Source: an uncultured Christensenella sp.
GTDB taxonomy: Bacteria; Bacillota_A; Clostridia; Christensenellales; Borkfalkiaceae
Length of the DNA: 64,000 nt
Direction of reading: 5' to 3'
Assembly: GCA_910579295.1 (NCBI GenBank)
Contig: CAJTTC010000002.1
Coordinates: forward strand, 1-64,000
This document shows, piece after piece, positions 7,943-16,988 of the stretch. Numbering within the stretch: position 1 is the first letter of the stretch; each line of letters starts with the position of its first letter. Under the pieces are notes generated by a model. The model was not told the origin of the DNA. It made no database searches and saw only the letters and a program-made list of their open reading frames with translations. Made by a program: the position numbers and the translations under genes.

Positions 7943-10264
7943 CTATATGCCGATTATTGCATTTTTGAACACGTCTCCGACGCTGTCGACGGGAATAAAA
8001 TGCACGCTCTCTTTAACGATTTCGGGCACGTCCTCCAAGTCCTTAACGTTGTCCTGCGGAATGATTACGTCCTTAACGCCTATGCGGTATGCGGCGAGCG
8101 ATTTCTCTTTCAAGCCGCCTATCGGCAAAACCCTGCCCCGCAAAGTTATCTCACCCGTCATTGCAACGTCGCGGCGGACGGGCTTTTTTGTGAACGCCGA
8201 AAGTATCGCCGTAGCCATCGTTATGCCCGCGCTCGGTCCGTCCTTCGGCGTTGCGCCCTCTGGCACGTGAACGTGAATATCGGTTGTGCCGAACTGCTCG
8301 TCCGTCAGTCCGTAGCTTGCCGCATTGGAGCGGATATAGCTGATTGCGGCGCGGGCGCTCTCCTTCATTACGTCGCCGAGCTTTCCCGTGAGCAGAATAT
8401 CGCCCTTGCCCTGCATTGCCGACACCTCGATTGTAAGCGTAGTACCGCCGACAGCCGTCCAGGCAAGTCCGCAAGCCGCGCCTATCTGATCGCTCTTGGG
8501 CATTTCGTCGCCCGCCTCGTATCTTGCCGAGCCAAGACATTCTGTAACTGTCTGCGGAGTGACCTCGCGCGCAAACTCCTCGCCCTTCGCCTTTTTTACG
8601 GCAAGCTTGCGGCACACGGCGTCAATCTGCCTTTCAAGCGAGCGAACGCCCGCCTCGCGCGTGTAGCCCTCCGATATACTGTCTATCGCGCCGTCCGTAA
8701 AGGTTATTTCGCCCTCTTCAAGCCCGTTAGCCTTAATTTTTTTGGGCACAAGATAGCGCTTTGCAATCTCCCGTTTTTCCTCCTGAGTGTAACCCGAAAG
8801 CCGTATTATTTCCATTCTGTCAAGAAGAGGTTCGGGAATTGTGGACGCGTCGTTCGCCGTCGTTATGAACAGCACCTTGGAAAGGTCGTAAGGCACTTCC
8901 AGATATCTGTCGCGGAAGGTTGAATTTTGCGCGGGGTCTAAGACCTCCAAAAGCGCGCTCGACGGGTCGCCGTGAAAGCTGTCCGAAGAGAGCTTGTCTA
9001 TCTCGTCCAGCAAGAATACGGGATTGACCGAGCCCGCGTTTTTGAGCGCCGTTATAATGCGACCGGGCATTGCGCCGACGTACGTCTTTCTGTGACCGCG
9101 GATTTCCGATTCGTCGCGCACACCGCCCAGACTCATACGCACGAACTTTCTGCCGAGAGCGCGGGCAACCGACGTAGCTATCGAGGTCTTGCCCACGCCG
9201 GGAGGACCTACAAGGCACAAAATGGGCGCGTTCATACCGTCTGTAAGCTTTAACACCGCAAGGTACTCGGTAATTCTCTCCTTAATCTTTTCAAGCCCGT
9301 AGTGGTCCTCGTTGAGTATGGCTTCCGCGTCGGCAAGCTTCTCGGTGTCGGGCGTCGTCTTACTCCATTCAAGCTCCAACAGCCAATCAATATAATTCCG
9401 AGAAACGTTATAGTCGGGCGAAGAGGTCTGCATACGCGATATGCGAGACAGCTCTTTAAGCGCCTTAGCCTCCACCTCTTCGGGCATTCCCTTTGCCTTT
9501 ATACGCTCTTCAAGCTCTTCCTTCTCGTTCTCGTCGTCGCCCAATTCGGTGTGAATAGCTTTGAGCTGCTCCCTTAAATAGAAGTCCTTCTGCCCCTTTT
9601 CTATATTGCGCTTGACGGTCGCCGAGATCTTTTTTTCAAGCTTGGAAATTTCAAGCTCGTCGTTTAAACTGCGGCATAAAATATCGAACTTGGCGGTCAG
9701 GCTGTCGGCTTCGAGAAGCTGTTGCTTTTTTTCGACCGAAAGCTTTATGGTATTCGCCGCCGTATAAACAAACTCTTCCTTATTTAAGCTGTTTTTGAGC
9801 ACGTTGGATATATCTTCGCTGATAAGGCGGTTAGAGGGATTTTCCAATATACTCGTCATCGAATAGCGCGCAGTGCGGAAATACGCCTCGTCGTACGCGG
9901 GATTATCTTCCGTCAGCGGCGCGCTCTCCGCCATTGCGTACATACAGTTATCGTCGAGGCACAGACCGCTTATCTTTACGCGGTATAAGCCCTTGCCCGT
10001 AACGCGGACGCGGTTGCCGGGGAGGTTTGTAACGCGCGATACCTGAAATACCGTGCCCATCTCATAGATATCCGCCTCCGTTATCTGCTCCTTATTTTCA
10101 TCGCGCTGAGCGACGGCGATTAGCAATTTATCCCTGTCGAGCGCGCTCTTGACGGCGGCAAGCGTTATGAGCCTGCCCGCGTCGAACGACGTCGTTACGT
10201 ACGGCAAAGCCACTCTGCCGCGCAAAGCCGCCACGGGAAGAAATCTGTTCACTTCATCTATCAT
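7943..10264 (-). CDS. lon: ATP-dependent protease Lon
   Basis: This 773-residue AAA+ protease degrades misfolded and regulatory proteins. It has an N-terminal substrate domain, a coiled-coil stretch, a AAA+ core (Walker A GPPGVGKT, Walker B VFLLDEIDK) and a C-terminal Ser-Lys protease domain. The catalytic Ser lies in KDGPSAGITM, and the Lys is in the following GLKEKSLAAYR segment. Length matches LonA. An AAGGA SD precedes the ATG. It follows clpX after a terminator, so it probably has its own promoter. Confidence 0.97.
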   Translation of the reverse strand: MIDEVNRFLPVAALRGRVALPYVTTSFDAGRLITLAAVKSALDRDKLLIAVAQRDENKEQITEADIYEMGTVFQVSRVTNLPGNRVRVTGKGLYRVKISGLCLDDNCMYAMAESAPLTEDNPAYDEAYFRTARYSMTSILENPSNRLISEDISNVLKNSLNKEEFVYTAANTIKLSVEKKQQLLEADSLTAKFDILCRSLNDELEISKLEKKISATVKRNIEKGQKDFYLREQLKAIHTELGDDENEKEELEERIKAKGMPEEVEAKALKELSRISRMQTSSPDYNVSRNYIDWLLELEWSKTTPDTEKLADAEAILNEDHYGLEKIKERITEYLAVLKLTDGMNAPILCLVGPPGVGKTSIATSVARALGRKFVRMSLGGVRDESEIRGHRKTYVGAMPGRIITALKNAGSVNPVFLLDEIDKLSSDSFHGDPSSALLEVLDPAQNSTFRDRYLEVPYDLSKVLFITTANDASTIPEPLLDRMEIIRLSGYTQEEKREIAKRYLVPKKIKANGLEEGEITFTDGAIDSISEGYTREAGVRSLERQIDAVCRKLAVKKAKGEEFAREVTPQTVTECLGSARYEAGDEMPKSDQIGAACGLAWTAVGGTTLTIEVSAMQGKGDILLTGKLGDVMKESARAAISYIRSNAASYGLTDEQFGTTDIHVHVPEGATPKDGPSAGITMATAILSAFTKKPVRRDVAMTGEITLRGRVLPIGGLKEKSLAAYRIGVKDVIIPQDNVKDLEDVPEIVKESVHFIPVDSVGDVFKNAIIGI

Positions 10265-10322
10265 AAAATATATCCTTAAATTCCGTTATGTCTGTCGTAA
10301 TATTTGCTGAAAATTGCAAAAA

Positions 10323-10343
10323 GGGGGAAGCGTGCGCTCCCCC
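10323..10343 (-). terminator. Terminator of clpX
   Basis: GGGGG plus AGCG pair with CGCT plus CCCCC around a tiny loop. On the minus strand a T-run (10317-10322) follows. It lies 14 nt past the clpX stop. Confidence 0.85.
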
Positions 10344-10356
10344 ACTTTTAAATACA

Positions 10357-11586
10357 TTAAGCACTCTTTTTATACACGATGCGGGGTTCTGCCTTGTCGG
10401 TAATGCACTTTTGCGTGACTATTACCTCCTCGACGTTATTTTCCGACGGTATTTTATACATTACAGAGGTCATAAAGCTCTCTATAATCGTCCTCAATCC
10501 CCTTGCGCCCGTCTTTAAATTTATTGCCGTACGCGCAATTTCCCTTACGGCTTCGTCCTCTACCGTAAGCTTTACGCCGTCGAGCGCCATAAGCTTCTGA
10601 TATTGCTTGATAATAGCGTTGCGGGGTTCGGTTAAGATATTTACGAGCGCCGATTCGTCCAAGGGGTGAAGCGCAACGACAATGGGCACGCGTCCGACAA
10701 ACTCGGGAATTAATCCGAATTTAGTCAAATCCTGCGGTTTAACGTCCGCAAGCGCCTCGTACGTGTCCGTTTCCGCCGTTACGACGTCGCCGCCGAAGCC
10801 CAGGGAAGAGCTGTCCTTTCTAGCCTGCACTATCTTGTCGAGCCCGACGAACGCGCCGCCGCATATGAACAGAATGTTTGTCGTATCTATTCTCAGACAT
10901 TCCTGTTGAGGGTGCTTTCTGCCGCCCTGCGGGGGTACGTTTGATACGGTACTCTCGATTATTTTCAAGAGCGCCTGCTGAACGCCCTCGCCCGAAACGT
11001 CGCGCGTAATCGAAACGTTTTCGCTCTTGCGCGCAATCTTGTCTATCTCGTCGATATAGATGATGCCGCGCTCTGCCTTTTCAATGTTGTAGTCGGCGTT
11101 CTGAATGAGCTTTAACAGAATGTTTTCGACGTCCTCGCCGACGTAGCCCGCCTCGGTCAAGGTCGTGGCGTCGGTTGTGGCGAACGGCACGTTGAGTATT
11201 TTTGCAAGCGTGCGCGCGAGCAAGGTTTTACCGCTGCCCGTCGGGCCTAACAGCAAAATATTGCTCTTCTCTATTTCCACGTCGTCAAGCTCGTCGCCGT
11301 GCGTAAGCTTGTTGTTTATGCGCTTGTAATGGTTGTATACCGCAACCGAAAGCACCTTTTTAGCCTCGTCCTGTCCGACGATATATTTATCGAGTTCGTC
11401 CTTTATTTCGGATGGCTTTTTAAGGGGAACGGGCTCTGCGGTTTCTTCAACCGCGTCCCTTATCATATCTCTGCAAATTTCTACACATTCGTCGCAGATG
11501 AACGAATCGTTCTGCCCCGCGATAAGTCTTTTAACCAAATCTTCGGGTTTTCCGCAGAACGAACAGAATTTTTGTCCGCTTTTCAT
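10357..11586 (-). CDS. clpX: ClpX, ATPase subunit of ClpXP protease
   Basis: This 409-residue AAA+ unfoldase feeds substrates to ClpP. It has an N-terminal zinc-binding domain (CSFCGK and CDECVE, four Cys), Walker A GPTGSGKT, Walker B IIYIDEIDK and the sensor segments. The IGF-type loop that docks on ClpP appears as LGFGG. A TTG upstream is in frame, but ATG at 11586 has GGGAG at normal spacing and matches the usual ClpX N-terminus. It is downstream of clpP in the tig-clpP-clpX series. Confidence 0.97.
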   Translation of the reverse strand: MKSGQKFCSFCGKPEDLVKRLIAGQNDSFICDECVEICRDMIRDAVEETAEPVPLKKPSEIKDELDKYIVGQDEAKKVLSVAVYNHYKRINNKLTHGDELDDVEIEKSNILLLGPTGSGKTLLARTLAKILNVPFATTDATTLTEAGYVGEDVENILLKLIQNADYNIEKAERGIIYIDEIDKIARKSENVSITRDVSGEGVQQALLKIIESTVSNVPPQGGRKHPQQECLRIDTTNILFICGGAFVGLDKIVQARKDSSSLGFGGDVVTAETDTYEALADVKPQDLTKFGLIPEFVGRVPIVVALHPLDESALVNILTEPRNAIIKQYQKLMALDGVKLTVEDEAVREIARTAINLKTGARGLRTIIESFMTSVMYKIPSENNVEEVIVTQKCITDKAEPRIVYKKSA

Positions 11587-11688
11587 TAATACTCCCAAAC
11601 GGCTTAAAGCCGCTATGTGCCTTTATTTGCGCCGCCGTTTAAGCCGCGGCACAGCACGCTGTTTAATTATTGACCGTATTTTAAAAAT

Positions 11689-12285
11689 TTATCTCTTAAA
11701 GAAAACTTTATCTATAAGCCCGTAATTTACGGCGTCCTCGGCGGAGAGGTAATTATCTCTGTCCGTATCGCGCTCTATCTGCTCTAAGGGCTTGCCGCTG
11801 TTCTGCGCAAGTATGGTGTTGAGCTTTTTCTTAGTGCGCAGGATATGCTCCGCAGCAATCTTGATATCGCTCGCCTGACCCTGCGCGCCGCCGAGAGGCT
11901 GATGAATCATAATCTCGCTGTTGGGAAGAGCAAACCTCTTGCCCTTTGCGCCGCTCGATAAAATGAACGCGCCCATAGAAGCCGCCATACCTATACATAT
12001 AGTCGATACGTCGCACTTAATGTAGTTCATCGTATCGTAGATTGCAAGTCCCGCGGAAACAGAGCCGCCGGGGCTGTTTATATAGAGGTTGATATCCTTG
12101 TTGGGGTCTTTTGCTTCCAGATAGATGAGCTGAGCGACTACGGTGTTTGCAACCGCGTCGTCAATCTCGCCGCTAAGGAAAATTATTCTGTCCTCCAAGA
12201 GGCGCGAGTAAATGTCGTAGGAACGCTCACCGCGTGAAGTCTGCTCCACAATATAGGGAATGAGCGCATTTTTTTCGTTAATCAT
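11689..12285 (-). CDS. clpP: ClpP, proteolytic subunit
   Basis: This 198-residue serine protease forms the tetradecameric chamber used by ClpX. The catalytic Ser is in IGMAASMGAF, the His in IMIHQPLGGAQGQ, and the Asp in ERDTDRDNYLSAEDA. Length is standard. A strong SD (AGGAGG) precedes the ATG. It lies about 100 nt upstream of clpX and downstream of tig and its terminator. Confidence 0.97.
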   Translation of the reverse strand: MINEKNALIPYIVEQTSRGERSYDIYSRLLEDRIIFLSGEIDDAVANTVVAQLIYLEAKDPNKDINLYINSPGGSVSAGLAIYDTMNYIKCDVSTICIGMAASMGAFILSSGAKGKRFALPNSEIMIHQPLGGAQGQASDIKIAAEHILRTKKKLNTILAQNSGKPLEQIERDTDRDNYLSAEDAVNYGLIDKVFFKR

Positions 12286-12352
12286 AAGTGTCTTTCCTCC
12301 TCTTTCAATTAATAGATATTTTATTCCGCATTAATAAACTTTAAAAAGACAA

Positions 12353-12388
12353 TAGCGGCGGCAAACCGCAAAGGAAGAACCGCCGCTA
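12353..12388 (-). terminator. Terminator of trigger factor gene
   Basis: TAGCGGCGG and CCGCCGCTA pair over nine bases around an 18-nt loop. TTGTCTTTTT follows on the minus strand. It lies about 30 nt past the tig stop. Confidence 0.8.
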
Positions 12389-12418
12389 ACTGAGCCTGTT
12401 TTTATCCGACCGCCTTAT

Positions 12419-13711
12419 TTAGGCAACAAGGTTGTTGTTAGCCGCAAGGAAGTCGAACAGCTTTGTTATAACGATGTCGTTTGCAATGTAATTGAGGCGC
12501 GTTGCGTCGAGCGTCTTTTTGTAATCTTCGACCGTCTTTTCAACGGATTCAGCCTGCTTTGCAATCTCTGCGTCGATTTCCTCCTGCGTGGCGGTAATCT
12601 TCTCTTCCTTTACAATCTTCTCTATGACGAGCTGAGAGAGCACGCGCGATTTTGCCTGCTCGGTAAACTGCGCCCTGAACTGCTCCATAGTCTGTCCCAT
12701 ATACTCTATATAATCTTTGAGCTGTAAGCCCTGATACTGCAATCTTGCCGCAAAGTTGTTTACTATGCCGTCGATTTCGCCGTCTATCATAGCCTGGGGT
12801 ATTTCGCACTCGCAGGTTGCGCAGATAGCTTCTACAATGCTGTTCTCCGTCTGATCGCGCCCGTCGTTCTTCGCCTTTGTTTCAAGACGGTTCTTTACCT
12901 TCTCGGTATAGTCGGCAACCGTCTCGCAGCCCGCGTGCTTCTTTACGTACTCGTCGGTGAGCTCGGGAAGCTCCTTGCCCTTTATCGCGTGGAGCTTGAT
13001 GTGGAACACGGCGTCCTTACCCTTTAAATTGTCCGCCTGATAATCCTCGGGGAACTTGACGGTTATATCCCTCTCGTCGCCGATATTCATACCGACAACC
13101 TGCTCTTCAAAACCGGGGATAAACGAGCCGCTGCCCAATTCGAGGTCGTAATGCTCCATAGAGCCGCCCGCGAAGAGCTCGCCGTCGACAGTGCCCGAAA
13201 AGTCGATATTGACGGTGTCGCCGTTTATGCAAGCTCTGTCCTTTACTTCGACCGTCTTAGCCTCTCTCAGAAGAATTTTGTCAACCTCTGTCTTTATTTC
13301 CTCTTCGGTCACATTATATTCAAACTTCTTGATTTCTAAACCTTTATAGCTGCCTATTTTTACGTCGGGCTTAACGGGAACGATAGCCGTCATAACGACC
13401 TTGTTCTCTTCGAGCTCGTCAATCGAAAGCTCGGGCGCGCCGACTGCGGTGAAGCTGTCCTTCTCCTTATCGATAATTACGGGATAAAATTCGGTATAGA
13501 GTACGCTGAACGCCTCGTCGAAGAAAACCGACTTGCCGTAATAATTTTCGATTACGGGCTTGGGGCACTTGCCCTTTCTGAAACCGGGCACGGCGTACTT
13601 GCCGCGCGTTCTTACGTACGCCTTATCTATGGCGCTCTTCCATTCTTCGCCGTTAAACGTGATGACAACCTTTACGGTGCTTTTTTCGGCTGCATTAAAA
13701 GTGTAATTCAT
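12419..13711 (-). CDS. tig: Trigger factor, ribosome-bound chaperone
   Basis: The 430-residue chaperone/peptidyl-prolyl isomerase binds the ribosome exit tunnel and nascent chains. The ribosome-binding signature is present as PGFRKGKCPKPVIENYYG. A central FKBP-type domain (DTVNIDFSGTVDG, then FIPGFEEQVVGM) and a helical C-terminal domain follow. Length is normal. The SD AGGAG precedes the ATG. It is followed by a terminator and then the clpP-clpX pair. Confidence 0.97.
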   Translation of the reverse strand: MNYTFNAAEKSTVKVVITFNGEEWKSAIDKAYVRTRGKYAVPGFRKGKCPKPVIENYYGKSVFFDEAFSVLYTEFYPVIIDKEKDSFTAVGAPELSIDELEENKVVMTAIVPVKPDVKIGSYKGLEIKKFEYNVTEEEIKTEVDKILLREAKTVEVKDRACINGDTVNIDFSGTVDGELFAGGSMEHYDLELGSGSFIPGFEEQVVGMNIGDERDITVKFPEDYQADNLKGKDAVFHIKLHAIKGKELPELTDEYVKKHAGCETVADYTEKVKNRLETKAKNDGRDQTENSIVEAICATCECEIPQAMIDGEIDGIVNNFAARLQYQGLQLKDYIEYMGQTMEQFRAQFTEQAKSRVLSQLVIEKIVKEEKITATQEEIDAEIAKQAESVEKTVEDYKKTLDATRLNYIANDIVITKLFDFLAANNNLVA

Positions 13712-13808
13712 TTAAGTTCTCCTGATTGAAATACCAAATTATTTTATACGTACAGTATTCTAACATAAATCTTTTATTTTGAAAAGCGTTTTTTACAACA
13801 CTATACAA

Positions 13809-13837
13809 TTTACTTTTTATTTTTTTTGGGATATAAT
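13809..13837 (+). promoter_or_regulatory. Promoter of rqcH
   Basis: TTTACT (13809-13814), a 17-nt spacer and TATAAT (13832-13837). A transcript from here would have a leader of about 24 nt with an AAAGGA SD in front of ATG 13868. The upstream in-frame ATG at 13826 lies inside the promoter. Confidence 0.6.
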
Positions 13838-13867
13838 GTTATTATTCCGAGATTAAAGGACGCTGTT

Positions 13868-15547
13868 ATGCCGCAGGACGCTTTTACCCTACGCTACGTA
13901 GTCGGAGAGCTTAACGACTTATTTACGGGCGGAAAAATTTCCAGAATAAATCAGCCCGAAAAAGATTTGCTCTCCCTTTTAATATACACTCATAAAGGCA
14001 CGGTTAAACTCGATATCGATCTTTCCGCAAAATATTGCCGCATAAGCGCGGGCGAAAGCTTCGATACGCCCAATCCCAAGGTCGCGCCCAATTTCTGTAT
14101 GCTGCTCAGAAAACACCTGCAAAACGCCGAAATCACCGCCGTTAAACAGGCGGGGTTCGAAAGGGTCGCCTACTTCGGTTTCAAATGCTTTTCGGAATTC
14201 GAAATCACCGAGATGTGCCTCTACCTTGAAATAATGGGCAAGTACTCCAACGCCGTTCTGGTAAAGGACGGAGTTATCGTGGGCGCGCTTAAAACGGCTT
14301 CGCTTGAAACGGGCGCGCGGCGCGTGACGCTGAGCGGTGCAAAATACCAACTGCCCGAGAAGCAGGGCAAAGCCGACCCCACCGATTTGGCTGCGCTCGG
14401 CGAGGCGTTTGAAAACAAACGGGGAGACGCGGTAAAATTTATTGCCGACAACGTTGCGGGCATAGCCTATACTACCGCGTGCGACGTCGTCGATACGTAC
14501 GGCGAAAACGTTACCGCCGAACAGCTCTACAACTACGTAAACGACGTAAATTACACGCCGTGCGTCGTATATTGCGACGGTGAGCCAGCCGACTTTAAGG
14601 CAAGGCTATGCGCGGGGGCGAGGCGCTACGGCGCGCTGTTGGAGGCGCAGTCGGCATTTTACACCCACGCCGTGCAGAAGAAGCGGTTCGCCGACAAAAA
14701 GCGGCGGCTGATATCCGCGGTAAACTCGGCTGAAAAGAAGGTTGAAAAGCGGCTTGCGCAAACCTACGACAAGCTGTCCGAATGCGACAAATCGGAGGAC
14801 GTAAGAATACGCGGAGAGCTGATTACCGCCAACATATACGCCGTCGAACGGGGTATGACGAAGCTCGAAGCCGTAAATTACTACGACCCGAACGGAAGCA
14901 AAATAACCGTTGATTTAGACCCGCGGCTTACCCCTTCGCAGAACGCCCAGAGATACTATAAAAAGTACTCCAAGCTCAAACGTACGGCGCAGGTTCTCGG
15001 CGGACAAAAGGACGAGAGCGAGCGGCGGCTTGCCTACCTTAAAAGCATAACGGCGAACATAAACCTTGCCGAGGATATGCACGATTTGACTGAAACCGAG
15101 GAAGAGCTGATTTCCATTTCACTGCTCCCCGCGCCCGACAAAGCCAAGGGCAGAAAAAACAAAAAGGACAACCCCGAAAGCCCCTACCGCAGATACGAAC
15201 GCGACGGGTTTACGGTAATTTGCGGGCGCAACAACGCTCAGAACGACAGGTTGACAAAGGGACTTTCAGCCAACGATACGTGGCTGCACACAAAGACCTT
15301 CCACTCCTCGCACGTTGCAGTGCTTTGCAACGGCGGACGGGCGACGGACGGGATTATAAAGTACGCGGCGGAGATTTGCGCATACTACTCCGACGCGCGC
15401 GGGAAAGACAAGGTTGCCGTAGATTACGCGCTTAAAAGATACGTCAGAAAGCCCAACGGAGCAAATCTTGGGTTCGTAGTATACACGGATTTTAAAACTA
15501 TCTTAGTTGCGCCGAACGCGCACACGGAGGACAGACGAGATGAGTAA
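13868..15547 (+). CDS. rqcH: RqcH / NFACT family ribosome quality control protein
   Basis: The 559-residue protein belongs to the NFACT (fibronectin-binding A) family. RqcH recognises stalled 50S-peptidyl-tRNA and adds C-terminal alanine tails that mark peptides for ClpXP. Visible parts are the NFACT-N domain (DAFTLRYVVGELND, GGKISRINQPEKD), a coiled-coil middle around residues 270-400, and an NFACT-R domain (DTWLHTKTFHSSHV) near the C-terminus. The start at 13868 is set by AAAGGA and by the promoter position. Its last codons overlap the start of the next gene. Confidence 0.92.
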   Translation: MPQDAFTLRYVVGELNDLFTGGKISRINQPEKDLLSLLIYTHKGTVKLDIDLSAKYCRISAGESFDTPNPKVAPNFCMLLRKHLQNAEITAVKQAGFERVAYFGFKCFSEFEITEMCLYLEIMGKYSNAVLVKDGVIVGALKTASLETGARRVTLSGAKYQLPEKQGKADPTDLAALGEAFENKRGDAVKFIADNVAGIAYTTACDVVDTYGENVTAEQLYNYVNDVNYTPCVVYCDGEPADFKARLCAGARRYGALLEAQSAFYTHAVQKKRFADKKRRLISAVNSAEKKVEKRLAQTYDKLSECDKSEDVRIRGELITANIYAVERGMTKLEAVNYYDPNGSKITVDLDPRLTPSQNAQRYYKKYSKLKRTAQVLGGQKDESERRLAYLKSITANINLAEDMHDLTETEEELISISLLPAPDKAKGRKNKKDNPESPYRRYERDGFTVICGRNNAQNDRLTKGLSANDTWLHTKTFHSSHVAVLCNGGRATDGIIKYAAEICAYYSDARGKDKVAVDYALKRYVRKPNGANLGFVVYTDFKTILVAPNAHTEDRRDE

Positions 15548-15872
15548 AAAAGAAAACAACAACACCGAGCAACAGCCCGAAAACACCGAGGAACAGAGCA
15601 AAAAGAGCTACGTTTTTATGTATATCGCAATCGGTTGCTTTGCGGTCGGGTGCATACTCTTAGCCCTGTCGTTCGTAATCCGCGGCGCGGGCGTGCACTT
15701 CCTGATTGCAAGTATGATTTCGGAGCTTGCCGCCGTTTCGTTTATTAACGCTCAGAAAAAACGCGTCAACACAAAAGCCTGCCTGCTTATTTCTATACTC
15801 AGCTATTTAGTAATGGCGGCGGCGCTCATCATTTTTATCGTGGGTATCGGCGTGGGAAGCTCGGCAAAATAG
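15540..15872 (+). CDS. Small membrane protein, unknown function
   Basis: A 110-residue protein with a charged N-terminal tail rich in Asn, Gln and Glu (about 25 residues) and three predicted membrane segments. I do not recognise a family. The start ATG lies inside the end of rqcH (8-bp overlap), so it is probably translated from the same mRNA. A role in translation quality control is possible from position only. Confidence 0.65.
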   Translation: MSKKENNNTEQQPENTEEQSKKSYVFMYIAIGCFAVGCILLALSFVIRGAGVHFLIASMISELAAVSFINAQKKRVNTKACLLISILSYLVMAAALIIFIVGIGVGSSAK

Positions 15873-15920
15873 CTTAAAACGGAATAAAAGTGCTTATTTT
15901 GCGCCATTATTAATTGTAAT

Positions 15921-16307
15921 ATGGAAGAAATCTGCACAAAACTTTCCGCACTTTTAACCAAGGACGGGTCGAGGGGCTACGGCATATATTACGAGGAAGA
16001 GCTGTTAGACGCTTTGCCCGACGATATGCGCAACAGGGAAACGCTTGAAGCCGCGCTGAAAAATTTACAGAACGGAGCGTACATCGACGTCAAGTATGCG
16101 CGCGGCGACGCCTTTTGCATTGCCTCGGTCAAGAAATACAAGCCGCCTGAAAAGACTGTAACCGAGGAAGCCGCACTCCCCTTTAACGACGGCGAAGCAA
16201 ACGAGCTGACAGTGTCGAAAAAGATTTACGCAGCGGTCGCCATCTGCGCCTTTGCGGGCGGAGCGTTGGGCGGTTGCGTAGCCGCTATTCTGGGGGCGGT
16301 GCTGTAA
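15921..16307 (+). CDS. Winged-helix-like protein with C-terminal membrane anchor
   Basis: A 128-residue protein. Residues 1-75 look like a small winged-helix fold (YYEEELLDALPDDMRN, then LEAALKNLQNGAYIDVKYA with a beta wing). A linker is followed by one hydrophobic helix at the C-terminus (about 103-127). The next gene encodes a protein of the same design, so they are likely paralogues. No SD is obvious at the ATG. Function unknown; a membrane-tethered regulator or a protein-protein domain is possible. Confidence 0.6.
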   Translation: MEEICTKLSALLTKDGSRGYGIYYEEELLDALPDDMRNRETLEAALKNLQNGAYIDVKYARGDAFCIASVKKYKPPEKTVTEEAALPFNDGEANELTVSKKIYAAVAICAFAGGALGGCVAAILGAVL

Positions 16308-16308
16308 T

Positions 16309-16671
16309 ATGCTGAACAGATACGAAAACGACGTTATGCGCGCGGTGTACTGCCTGTGCGACGGTACGGACGGCTGTCTTATCTCCCCTTTGGATATTAT
16401 GAGCATACTTCCCGCGGGCAGAAGATACAGTATGCAGCGGGTGGACGACGCGCTGAACGCGTTAAAAACGGACGGCTATCTTGACATAATTTCTTCCGAG
16501 CGCAAGGGCGAAAAGATGTACGTAATTTCGCTTAAAGAGAGCGGGCTTGCGTTTAAACGCCAACAGCGGCAACGGCGGCAGGATTTGCTGTATAAAATTT
16601 TTCTCGCTTTGATAGGCGCTGTCGCCACGTTTGTATTCGGCTTGATTTTAAAGGCGATTTTCGGCGGCTGA
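16309..16671 (+). CDS. Winged-helix-like protein with C-terminal membrane anchor (paralogue)
   Basis: A 120-residue protein. The N-terminal 75 residues read like a winged helix (SMQRVDDALNALKTDGYLDI as recognition helix, then a wing KGEKMYVISL). A basic stretch (KRQQRQRRQ) precedes a C-terminal hydrophobic helix. One base separates it from the previous gene of similar design. It ends 4 nt before a C-rich intergenic element and a strong terminator. Function unknown. Confidence 0.6.
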   Translation: MLNRYENDVMRAVYCLCDGTDGCLISPLDIMSILPAGRRYSMQRVDDALNALKTDGYLDIISSERKGEKMYVISLKESGLAFKRQQRQRRQDLLYKIFLALIGAVATFVFGLILKAIFGG

Positions 16672-16712
16672 AAGACAATTGCCCCCTATATATGCCTTAA
16701 TTAATCTAATTA

Positions 16713-16745
16713 ACAGCCTCCGCGCATTTTTGCGCGGAGGCTGTT
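16713..16745 (+). terminator. Strong terminator after the rqcH-associated genes
   Basis: CAGCCTCCGCGCA pairs perfectly with TGCGCGGAGGCTG around TTTT, and TTT follows. It ends the plus-strand transcript just before the convergent small RNA gene. Confidence 0.8.
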
Positions 16746-16759
16746 TGATATAAAGAAAA

Positions 16760-16938
16760 AAGTCCCCTTACGAGGACTTATTCATTAAATTTACGCTTTT
16801 TGTTCGGTTTTAAAACCTAAGACAGGACTTGGATAGCGATAACCGTTTAGCATCTCCACGCATAACTTCCCTGACCAAACTATGCGCTTCACAGATAGCA
16901 CGGCGAACATTGCCACCGCACCAAGGTTTTACCTTGTA
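16760..16938 (-). ncRNA. Small RNA gene, candidate 6S RNA
   Basis: On the minus strand a promoter (TTGCAT 16966-16971, 16-nt spacer, TATAAT 16944-16949) starts a transcript near 16938. It ends in a hairpin (AAGTCCTC with GGGGACTT, 16762-16779) plus a T-run. The roughly 180-nt product has no good reading frame. TAAAACCT near the 5' end can pair with AGGTTTTA near the 3' end, an inner stem (GCGCATA with TATGCGT) is present, and ATGTTCGC resembles the 5' bubble of 6S RNA. Size and closed-stem layout fit 6S RNA, which binds sigma-A RNA polymerase. The family assignment is tentative; the gene itself is better supported. Confidence 0.6.
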
Positions 16939-16943
16939 CTTAT

Positions 16944-16971
16944 ATTATACACTGAAATTAGAGAAATGCAA
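16944..16971 (-). promoter_or_regulatory. Promoter of the small RNA
   Basis: TTGCAT and exact TATAAT with a 16-nt spacer on the minus strand. No open frame follows, which supports an RNA gene. Confidence 0.7.
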
Positions 16972-16988
16972 CACTTTTTTAAATTATT

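Noticed and set aside
13832..13867. ATG at 13826 as rqcH start
   Set aside because: It lies inside the promoter spacer; the ATG at 13868 has an SD and matches the usual NFACT start.
16760..16938. Signal recognition particle RNA or tmRNA
   Set aside because: GGTCAGGGAAG resembles part of the SRP loop, but the GGAAGCAGC side and tetraloop are missing. No alanyl acceptor or tag frame is present.
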